64,000 nt of DNA from Nematopogon swammerdamellus (lineage: Eukaryota; Arthropoda; Insecta; Lepidoptera; Adelidae). The notes under the pieces are model-generated. The model searched no databases and was not told the DNA's origin. It was given only the letters and a program-made list of their open reading frames with translations. The translations under genes and the position numbers were made by a program. How positions within the stretch are numbered: position 1 is the stretch's first letter; every line of letters starts with the position of its first letter. The DNA lies in the NCBI GenBank assembly GCA_946902875.1, contig OX336349.1, positions 20,979,891 through 21,043,890 of the forward strand. The letters run 5' to 3'. Of the stretch, positions 9,901-21,900 are shown piece after piece.

Positions 9901-12900
9901 CGCAAGGTACAACTGTACCAATTTACACAACTACACGAATTATTTCCCCTGATTGCCCATATTCGGCTTAATTTGATCGTACTACGTAGCTTTTTACTTT
10001 TTTGTTTCGATGCGTAGTTTTAGGAAAAAAAATAAAATCAAAACAAATTTTTTGATTGATTGTGTTGCATCCTACTCAAACCAGCGAAAGCGGCGCCTTG
10101 AAAGAGGAGTACGGGTGAATACGGGTTGACAGGGCCTTAAAAAAAACCGTTCCTAGTCGGATACAATCGAAGTCAAAGTGCAATCACAGTCAGTTCCTAA
10201 AGATAAATGTGTACTGTTTATTTTATGAAGATTTTCAATGCATTTCCTTTCCCATGGTGCAATTATATTAATAACCCCTTCGAAGTTCACGAATGTCATA
10301 ATGGAATTCCTTTGCTTGGAAATTAATGACTAATTTTCTTAATTCTGTAATTGCATAAACATGATTCACTCGCTTTAGTGTTGAGGTATGCCATTTAAAT
10401 TCCTGGTGAAGCCCAACAATAGCAGCCCAACAACAAATAACTAACTTGCAGTGATTACACATGGTGGTAGTACTGACGGAACCAGTCTGACGATCGGATG
10501 CGGTTTAGTACTCGTATCGCCTATCCCAAAGGCAATTACCAGATACTATTAATTTCTGCTGCTGGTGTTCAGTCTTCATGTTTTTGCGCTGCGCAGTTCG
10601 AAATTTGATTTCCTTGAATTTTTTAGGGTTCCGTACGTCATAAGATAACAAACGGAACCCTTATAGGATCACTCTCGTGTATTTCTGTCTGTCCGACCGT
10701 CTGTCACAGCTTGATGACGAAAAATGTGGAAATGAACGTATTTCGATATTGACGGTCAATTTTGGGGGGCAAATTAGAAAGTTAAACAATTTTTTTTTAA
10801 GTACATCAAGTAACGTAACATTTAAATAAAAAGGGCTCGTTATAAAAAAATACAAATGTATTTATTAATATTTAAAAATGCACAGTTTAATAGATATTAT
10901 AGAAAATACCAAAATCGAGCATTTCGTCCCATTACCTCCGAAACTACTGCGTCTAACATTTTGAAAAGTATTGGGTATATGGGGCCACCTCTCTCCTTAT
11001 AGTTTACAGGAAAACCTAAACGATAGGCCAAAGTATTAAAGTTCTCACGGAAAACGGAATGATACGAAACCCTCTCCACGCAAGTTCGACTCGCACTTGA
11101 TCGCCTTTTCCTTGTCGTATTGGTTCTTTCCCAATGAAATCCATCTTGTAGTACTTGCTGATTTTTTATAGCGCTGGATTGGTAAGGAAATGGTAATAAA
11201 TAAGATCCATTTAGACGTGGACGGGTCGTTTGAGATTATTGTGAGCATTACTGATACGCAGCGTTGTGTCTCCAACTTTCTCGAAACACGCGTCGAACAC
11301 GTAGCAAACTCGCTCCGAGATCGGCGCAAATTGCAACATGTAACACCTGCCAGTGAAGTTCGATCTTCGACGGACGATCTTAGGAAGAATCGTAATGTCG
11401 CAACTTTCTAAGACGAAAAATAACCGTTTAAAGATATCGAAGGATTTGTAAAAATATTGACGATTTTGAAGAAAGTACTTACAACGTGTCCCAAAACTCA
11501 ACGTCAAGCTGCGTCAAGCGAACGAAACGTCAAAGAAAAGGGAACCAGGGAGTAGGCCAATTTATGAATACCCAGGGAAAAATAAGAAAAAAATGTGAGT
11601 GATTTATTTTTGTAGAAAAAAATTTAACTGAATATTTTGTTCGGTAAACCTACAGGCATTCTAGTTTTATTTGGGATAGTTATCAATAGCAGAGTTATTT
11701 AGGCTTCCAATACTAACATTAGAACAAATTATGTTTGCAAATTTGTAGTCGTAGTACCCAAAGATTTAAATAGTTAGATACAGCTTCGCCATACCCGGCA
11801 CGCTATCAAACACGTTAGCATTAAATGTATGGCATGCAACTCATTAATATTAGACAGCAACATACGCAATCCATTAGCGCGACAGAGATAGTTATTCGTT
11901 CGAGCGCTTTTATTGTTCGCATTTTTGGTGACGAGTGCTAGCGTCCTATTAGGAATCTAAACTATTTAAATCTTTGGTAGTACCTACCTAAAATGTACGT
12001 GATGTAAATTTTCAACGTTTTTCAAAAAATGCTCATATCATTTTGGGACATTATTTTTTTTACGATATCAAATACCTATCCGTGCTATGAAATAATTGTT
12101 CAATAAACTATTATTTTAGTTGGATGGGTAGGTATTTGATATCCGAAAAAAAAAATATGTATGGAGAACGTGATCAGTATCTGATACACATACTCCCCTT
12201 AGCGTACTATTACCTACTAATGAAAGACCTTAATATTGATTGTAAAGAGACTGGATGAGGATTTATAAGAAACATTTTTTTCCAAGCCAAAAATATTCTC
12301 TGACCAGCCAATATCACCTAAGAGAAGGTACTATACCGGAGATTTTTCTTTGGATTGCTGGCTATAGGTACTGGACTAGAGGACAACACAGCCGAGGCTG
12401 CTATGCGGCCAACTTGTGTGTAAATTTCAATTATGCATAATAATTATTTTTTGCATTCGTCACTGTTTCAAATTATGTATTTCTCAAGGTTAAGGTTTAA
12501 TTATACTGTTTATTGGGCATTCTTAAGTTAGTTCTAATACTCTCCAATTTATCAAAATTTGTTTATTTATTTATTTATTTATAATGCATCCATTAGTCTC
12601 TGCACACTCGGACAAGTCATAGTGTATTTAAAAATAATGTTATAATGTGGTATTGTGCATCGAGCAAAAAATAGCCTTTGTCCATTACAAAAATTGATAA
12701 AAAAGTTACAATAATACTGTGGTTTGAAGCGAACAGTAAACTTACACTACAATATCTTATTAGCTACCTACTTAAAACTAAACTTACAATAAAGATGTGT
12801 AAACAACAATAATTACATTACTAATGTCAAAAAATTCATAATATCAGTTGTCAAATTAAATAGAAATTATCAAAATTGCTGTTCATATGGTTCGATTACA

Positions 12901-15900
12901 CCCACGAAGAAGAGCCGGCATGAAACTTCGTAGGGGGGTTTTTCCCCGGAATCTGGTAACAGTTTTCATATAATTGTTTCAACCCATGATGCGAACACGG
13001 CATTTCCTTATGCATTCATAAGAATTTTTTTTTAATGAAAACATTCGCTACTGTAGAATAACTTATTTACTCGTAACGTTGGCAATGCCTGTAACTGTAT
13101 GTCCATTGTTAATCAAGCATGACTAAAGATGCAGTAATTCGACTCAGCCATCTCAACTGCGATATTTCTCGAGTGACTTGCGCTCACAAAGGACACGGCA
13201 TTTGTTGATGCATTGTGACGGCGATGCATTGACCCCGCTCTGGTGCGCTTATGCTAATATTGTGGGTGCAACCACACGCTCGGATGTGATGACTACAAGC
13301 CGAGCATTCTGTAATAAGGTCTTTAATAGCCAATCTGTCTTCATCTTAAGAAAGAATATTATTATCTCTTTCTTGATCTATTTCATTGTTCTTTGCTTTG
13401 TCCCTTTTGTATTGTATTTCTTCTATTTGTATTCTATTTGTAGTATCGCTGGTTAAATATTTACTCGGTGTCATAATGATAACACAAACATTTTGCAAGC
13501 ATCTGAAAACTGTCTACCTACATATTTTGGAATATCGTCAACTTTTTATTATTTTTTGCTACAGATCTTGTCATGGTGATGACACGAACGCTTTGCAAGC
13601 ATCTGAAAACTGTGGACGTCTTTCGGAATATCCTCATCTTAAAACTTTTTTTTTTTGCTACAGTTTATGTCATGGTGATGACACGATAATTTTGCAAGCA
13701 TCTGAAAACTGTCTACATCTTTTGGAGGGTCTGGGTCCGTGCTCCACCTAGGTTCTCCACCTGGGTGGAGCATGGGATAATACAATCCTCATCTTAATTA
13801 TTTTTTTGCTACAGTTTTTTTTAGGTCTTTGATTTTCCTTTGCTCTGTCCTGTTTTAAGTAATGTTTCTATATCTCTCTTCCGTGACCTCATATTTAATC
13901 TAATGTTCGCTACTTGTGCTTGCTCCGTCCTCGATGCATACGCCTATATGTATTTTCTTTCAGATCAGTAAATCAGTAATCTCGACGTTTCTTATGTCGG
14001 TAACATTCGAATTTTCCTCAATTCACTGCGATTGATCTGGATGATTTCTTCATTCGTTTATTGCAATGCAATGTTATACTGCGCGGCACGTAACTTGGCC
14101 TCTGTGCGAGAGGGACGACGTTATACGCATGCGATCGTTGGTATAACGCTGTCCCGCTCGCACAGCGGCCAAGTTACGTGCCGGGCACTCTACCTACGTG
14201 AAGATATGTTGCAAAGTTGAAAATCGTTGCAAGATGAGAACACGTGCGATCTATTGTCGAGACTCAGCGCTGAGTAATGTTAATGTCGTGTTCGTGCACT
14301 TGCAATATTTTTATGTTTAATCTTAGTTTGGTATATTAGGAAATAATGTAATCTTTGATGTAGTGGCATTGAGGATATCATCTACATAATTATGTTAATT
14401 TACATATTCAATATACAGATATTAAATGTTTCGAGGTCGCGCATAATATTTACAAGTTATTGATGTCGATGCCAAGGTTAGAATTAGATAGATGGGCTGT
14501 CTGTATTCGTCCATCTATACTCTGTTAGTCTATCAATCTTTAAGATTTAGTTAGATGGACCTTTAAAAATCTTCTGTTGTTCTTTTATCATATCCCTCTC
14601 TAACCGCAGGATTGAGTGCTTGTGGGTTTACGAAATCCGGATGTCACGTTCAAGTAGCACGCGCGTGACATTTGAGACTAGAATCCTTTCACTTTACTAG
14701 CCTGTTGAGTGGCAACCGGCATGGCAGCCAGCTTCACTACTGCAACTGCCATTTGATAAAGTGAACAAACATTTCCTGCAGTCGATGTAATCAATCTGTA
14801 TGCAAATTTTGCCTATTCTATATCAGTTTTATTGAATAAATTTTTAATATTATATGATATTCATTATTTATGCTCGTATTTCACTTGAAATTCATATATT
14901 GAACTCTTTCTCCAGAATTTATGGATCAACATCAAATTTTGCTTCTTTCTTAAAAAGTATTATTGAAATGTTTTTTTGTTTTGTCAGGCAAATACTTAAT
15001 TGTTATACTTTGCTAAATGTGTTAGCAGATGTTGTGCTTACTCTGTCGATTGTACCAAGTACTGCTTCAAGATTGCCTTTTAATAATATTTTATTAATTA
15101 TCTTTTATCAGTGAAAAAAGTAGGGGGCAGGCTATTATATATTTCATTGTTATGTTTATCTATGTCCATGTATTTTCTCCAAGTAATACAAACATACTGT
15201 ATTTTCTATCCATTGCTTTCTTGCTTACACCTTTGCAATACAAGTGTTCTTATAAACTTCTTAATGTCAATTTAAATTTTATTATAAAGTCCACGCTTCT
15301 GACAGCAAACATACCGTGCATCCTAGAACCTTGCGGTTATTCCCGGCTGGATGGCAAGAGGCCCGATGGTATCACCCTGGTGCCATGGGCTAAGGGTAGG
15401 TCATTGATGTGGGACGCCACTTGTGTCGACACATTGGCTCCAAGTCACGTTCGGGCCTCTTCAAGAGCGGCTGGCGCGGCCGCGGCCGGAGCCGAGAGCC
15501 TCAAACGCAACAAATATTCAAATATTATTCAAGATTTCGAATTTGTTGCGTTTGCGGTTGAAACCCTCGGTCCGTGGAGCAGTGAAGCCAAAAGCTTCTT
15601 GAAGAGGCTTGGGCCTCTGCTGGTGGACGCAACTGGCGTCCCGCAATCAAGGGCCTACTTCATTCAATGGGTAAGCCTTGCCATCCAGCGGGGTAATGCA
15701 GCAAGTGTTCTAGGAACATTTGAAAATGCCCCTTTTGATAGTTATTTTAATGTTTGTTAGGTAGGTTTATTTCTTTAGTTATTAGTATTACTTTTTTGTT
15801 ATTTATTAAATAAATGATATAAGTATGTAACAAGACAGAAAACATGTCTACAAAATATGTACGAAATAAAAATCAGCATACTCATTCATTAGACACATGG

Positions 15901-18900
15901 TAGCATGCCATGTGTCTAATGAGTATGATGATTTTTATGACCATTAATGATTTCGCGCTCCCGATGATGTCAACCTAAGAATAAAACCGTTGTAATAATA
16001 AATACACTTCATCTTGAACTAACGCGCATTCGACGGGCAACATACAATTTAACTAAGAGACACACGATGGATGACACACAGCTGTAGGTATCCAGTTTCA
16101 TGGCTACCGAGCAAGCCACGTGGCGACAATTCGAATTAATGTTATCTTTGGTGAAATACTTAGCGATGTCTTAGAGAGTCTCAGAAGACAAGATGAGATC
16201 ACCAACAGCGATAAGTTATAGGACAAATTCCGTCAAGCGCTCTTTCGCGAAAAATCTTTATCAAATCTGTTTGCGGAACGTCCGTCGCGGACGTTCCGCT
16301 ATGGCTCAACCGAATGTTGGTCATGTTTCCGGATCTAGACGTATTCAACTGCCATACTAATATCTTTCAAAAGTACGCTGTGGGGTGAGATACAAGCTAA
16401 CTTTGAGATAGATTCTACATTGTTAAATCTGCTTGCTCTGTAGTAACAAATAACAATGTAATATAAATACGGTGTTGCAACCCCAACCGTAAAACCCGAA
16501 AGGGGGTGATTCTGTACGTGAAATAGAACAACTTTTGTTATACGACTATTTTATTTGAAGAAAAAAAAAATTTTTTCTCCATACATTTTGATCATATGTA
16601 TTTAAAAGTAATATGGAAAAAAATTTTTTTTTTTTGCTTCAAAAATTTTTTTTTCTTCACATAAGTTGTTTAGTTTCACATATAGAATAACCCCCTTATG
16701 TCAGTTAAAAATAAGGTCTTTCAAAATTAGTTCATAGTACGCTAAGGGGGGGTTCTGTATCGGAAATAGATCACTTTTGAAGAACAAATAATTTTTTTTT
16801 TACAAAAATTTTTTTTTATGTAAAATGTAAAAAAAAAATTTTTCTTAATCGTTTCAGTTTCATGCCAGGAACAAAAAAGTCTTCCAACACATAGATCTTT
16901 CTTTCAGAAATTGTGAAAAACCACAATTTTAGTTTTATTAGTATGGAATAGAAAGAATTTGCTTTTTTTTTACCAACTTACACGTGTTAATATATCATAA
17001 TGGTAATGAAGACTTTTTTGTTACTGTTATGAAACTGAATCGATTAGGCTATAAAAATGAACCACCTATTTTTTTATATTTTTTTTTTTACATAAAAAAA
17101 AGTCCAAGTTCCCAAAATTTTTATATAGGTTTTACTCCCTATATGATACAGAACCCCCTCTTAGCGTACTATGAACTAATTTTGAAAGACCTTATATATA
17201 AATAAATAAATAAATAAATAGTTATGTACATTCATTACCACGAGAAAAAAGAAAACCCTAAATGTGTCCCAAAATACAAAATAATTTTTTTAAAATTATT
17301 TTTAGGGCTTTTAACTATGATTTGTTAATATCAGCCCCATAGTACTCATCTTCCCTATCACATAGGGCCCAGAGTCCCTAAGGGATAGAGAACGAAATCC
17401 AACACTAACGCCAAAGTTGGCACGACTGATGGTCTAGTAATCAGCATCATACGCATTCCTCGCCTAATGCTATACGATGGCCCATTTCAGTAGGCCGATA
17501 TGATGATAAGCCATAATATCGTGAACAAGGGCCATAAAAAGTTTCAATATCAATTCAGGTCGCTCCTAAGAGTCTGTCTATAATACCTCAGAGAAAGGGC
17601 GGGATAGGGAGAGAACGAAAGGGACAGATGTAATTGATGTCTAAATTTAGTAGTTGTTTTAGTGTTTGAAATAAAACAACATTTTTAGCGTTCCATTTCC
17701 GGTACGGAACCCTATTACTAAGCCTACGCCATCTGTCGTTCTGTCTCTCTGTCTGTCCGTCCGTCTGTATGTCCGAGGGCTTTATCTCTCGAACCGTAAC
17801 AGGTAGCCCGTTGAAATGTTCACAGAATATGTGTTATTATGGCGGATATAACAACAAATAATAAAAAATAGAAAAAGTAAAAACTTAAGGGGGGTCCCCA
17901 TACAAGAAACGTGTTTTTTTTCAAGGTTTTTTTTTGTAGTCCGGAAACCTCGGTGCGCGAGTCCGACTCGCACTTGGCCGGTTTTTATATAATATATAGA
18001 TAGATGGCGAGCTAGGATTGCACCAACGCTGACTAACAAGTAGGCACGTAACTAACCTGTAAGTCCACTTATGAAGCTTCTTGCCGGTTCTTCTTCGTGG
18101 GTGTAATCGGACCGGATAGAACAAATTGTGACAAGTTCGAGTGCAGTCTAACTGCCTCAAGAATGCTCAATAAACAATAAACAACAATAATAAACAATAA
18201 TGCACATGTTTATGGTGCGAATTATTAGTTCCCACGCATGTACACATCATTCGATGGAGATTTCGATCCCCATTCAAAATTAACCACAGAACATTTTAGA
18301 AATTAGTTTCAGTTCTCTAGTTATGGAAAAATTCACATCAATCAATCAATCATCATACTAATAGTAAATCTGTAAGGGATGGTCACGGAGTAATTTACTT
18401 TGTTTTATGAGATATTGCGTTTGTAGACTCTTATGACTTATGTATGATACTAAAACTAAATTGACGATTTTTAGAAATCTTGTCTGTTTGTATGTATGTA
18501 TGTATGTATATTCCTCCATAACACTTATTCATTTTCTTATTCATTCATCCATAATAATTATTATTACTTACATGTATTATTCTCATTAATATTTTATCTT
18601 CAATTCTCACGCTCAGCACTTTGCTACTACCTACTTACATTCCACCATATTAATTAAAATGTCAAACATCCAAAGGTTGACTGTAAGAAATATCTGTAAG
18701 GGATAAGTCCGCCTTTGCACCTTATGTAAATTGTCTAATGTACTATTACTGTTATTATTGGAGCAATAAAGAATTGTCTATCTATCTATCTAACTCTTAA
18801 ACCGGTCATCCAAATTAGATGAAACTTAGTACAAGCACATTTTACTATACGGGACATAGGATAGGCTAAATAAAATTCTGTTCCGGTTACGCTAAGATGT

Positions 18901-21900
18901 GGCTCTCATACAAAGCGAGTTATTCCGTGCGCCGAAATAAAGGTACGGTAGCGGGCTTACTCACTTTCTTCTTTTCAAATACGAATTTCATCCGAGCGAA
19001 GCCGCAGGCAAAAGCTAGTACAAATATAAAGATGCTTTGCGGCCAGACATATCAATGGACTGGCCATTGCTCTTAAACAAAACGTCCAAAATAGTTTAGC
19101 ATAAAGCATTTCATCAGTTGGAGGCGTTACCGCGGTCTCGTCTTCACAATTACTCGGCTGTCTGGCGGACAAAAGCTGCATACGTTCTTGACATTTGACG
19201 TTTGTGGTACACTTAGGTACCTACCGCAACGCAACCATAACAGCATTGGTGAATTGCCTCTTACTTTGCTCGGCTCACTCGGCAACGTAGGTAATTCTGC
19301 CTCAAGGTCTTAGCTGCTAAGTAGTCCAGGCTTTTTCAACATTTTTTTAGGGTTCCGTATCCGTCGTACGGGACCCTATTACTAAGCCTAGGCCGTATGT
19401 CTGTCTGTCTGTCCGTCTGTCCGAGGGCTGTATCTCTTGAGCCGTAATATGTAGCCCGTTGAAATTTTTACAGAATATGTGGATATAACAACAAAAAAGA
19501 AGTACACAATTCACGGGGGTCCTTATATAAGAAACTAAAAAGTGTGTGCGCTACCAAAAAGAGCATTTTAACTAATGATGAATCTTACCTAATATGAAGC
19601 ATTTCATAAAACACGCCATAGATGGCTTGAGTGGCGCTGACCATGACATGGCGATACGGAACCCTCGGTGCGCGAGTTCGACTCGCACTTGGCCAGTTTT
19701 TTTTATTAACTTGCACCCTTTTTCATCTACGAAAATGTCACGGCACGCCCACCACATTTATGTTAATACAGAAAGCATATGAAAAGAAAACTATAAAAAG
19801 TATTGCCCACTGCGTACGTCACCGAGCACGTACGTAATGTGTACATTATCAGTGAAAACTATCATTTTATCCGAGGATTTCAAAATGTTCTCATTACTTC
19901 CCTGCGAACTAGCATTTAATTTGTTGACGTGTTCAAACAAATCAGATAGAAAAATCGATCTACCAACGTGTCCCAAAACTCAACGTCAAGCGGGAACCAG
20001 GGAGTAGGCCAGTTTATGACTACCCAGGGAAAAATAAGAAAATAAATCGGAGTCATCGATTTTTTTAGAAAAAAAATTAACTGAACATTTTTTTTGGTAA
20101 AACTACAGGCATTCTCCTTTTATTTGGGATCCTGACCAATAGAAGTGTTATTTAGGCTACCAATAAAAACATTTTAACAAATATATGTATTTGCAAATTT
20201 GTAGTCGTAGTACCTAAAAATGTCAATTTTCAACGTTTTTCAAAAAATGCTCATATCATAAAAAAGAAATGACTCCAATTTTTTTTTTCTTATTTTTCCT
20301 CGGGTAGTCATAAACTGGCTTACTCCCTGGTTCCCGCTTGACATTGAGTTTTGGGACACGTTGTAGATAGACGAAAAATTGTACTTGCTCTTTTCATGCA
20401 AATTTTGAATGAGTTACTTGGAATTCGCGGCACACCAGGACGTGGCGTCGTCACTTGCCGCTAGAGTTGGGACAGCCGGTCGAGGCTGGTCGCTGACAAA
20501 CGGTCATATGACAAAAAGCCGTCACTTGACAGGTTTTCGGGTCATATGACCGTTGAATGACGGTCATATGACCTTCGACTGTCAAGTGATCGCTTTCACT
20601 GGTTATTTTGTTCTATGATTCTTTTTTTACATACATACATACCACACGCTCTATCCCGAATCCCGAGTTCCCGACAATCGGGGTAAGCAGAGTAATCGGT
20701 GTTGTGCTGCAAGAATTATGGTAAAGTATTCGGACAAGATAACTATCACCCAGCAAGTAAGCCACGAAGCGAAGACCCATCTGCTGCACGACTCTGGAAG
20801 GACCGTGCCAAGGTGAGAGGTGGCTATCCTATTGCCTTTTTGCTTAACTTGTTGCTTAACTTCAGTCGACCGCACCACTGAGCTACCGAAGCTGACAAAC
20901 GATGTACCTACTTACACATTAATAAAAAACCGGCCAAGTGCGAGTCGAACTCGCGCACCGAGGGTTCCTTATCGCCATGTCATGGCTAGCGCCACTCACG
21001 CCATCTAGATGGCGTGTTATGAAATGCTTAATATGCTTCATAATCCATTCGGTAGATGGCGCGCGCGCATACACTTTTTGGTTTCTTCTATGGGAATGGG
21101 AACATCCATAATTTTTTTCTTTTTCTTATTTTTATTATTTGTTGTTATATCGGCCATAATAACACATTTTTTGTGAAAATTTCAACGGGCTACCTATTAC
21201 GGTTCAAGATATACAGCCCTCGGACAGACGGACGGACATACAGACGGACAGACGGACGGACAGACAGACGGCGTAAGCTTAGTAATAGTAGGGTCCCGTA
21301 CCGGATACGGAACCCTAACAAATTTAAAACATGCGTATTTATGTACGCGCCGCCCGAGCGCGAGCGGCGTTGCGGAGGAGGCGCGGCGCGAACAGAGCGG
21401 AGCGAAGGTGGCTGACTCGCCATCCAAGGAATAATATAATGCGCGGGGCGGATCTCGGCGTGTCGCCGCCGCAGCGGTTCGTCAGTGTTCTCCCTCGAAC
21501 CCGCGCCGTACTTGTATAGTGTATTCGCGTGGCGGACGACACGCCGAGATCCGTCCCGGGCACTATACCTATGTAGGTAGATAGTCTACTACTATCACCA
21601 ATACGCTACGCCGCCGCACCCCCTCCCCCGACAGGCGGCGCGCGCGCCGCCGCGTCGCTCGCCGCATGCTCGACCGACGCGGACGCGTCCTTGGACCCAA
21701 AAACAAAATTAAATGCACATAACCCCAAAATTGGAATAGAAAATGATACAAAACTTAGTATCGGCGGCACGTAACTTGGCCTCTGTGCGAGAGGGACGGC
21801 GTTATACGCATGCGATCGTTGGTATAACGCTGTCCCGCTCGCACAGAGGCCAAGTTACGTGCCGCCGAGTCTACCATATTTGTACTCCTTGTTACAGTAT

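Noticed and set aside
14854..15114. 86-codon hydrophobic frame
   Set aside because: AT-rich DNA easily gives Phe/Ile/Leu frames; no start context, no motif, intronic.
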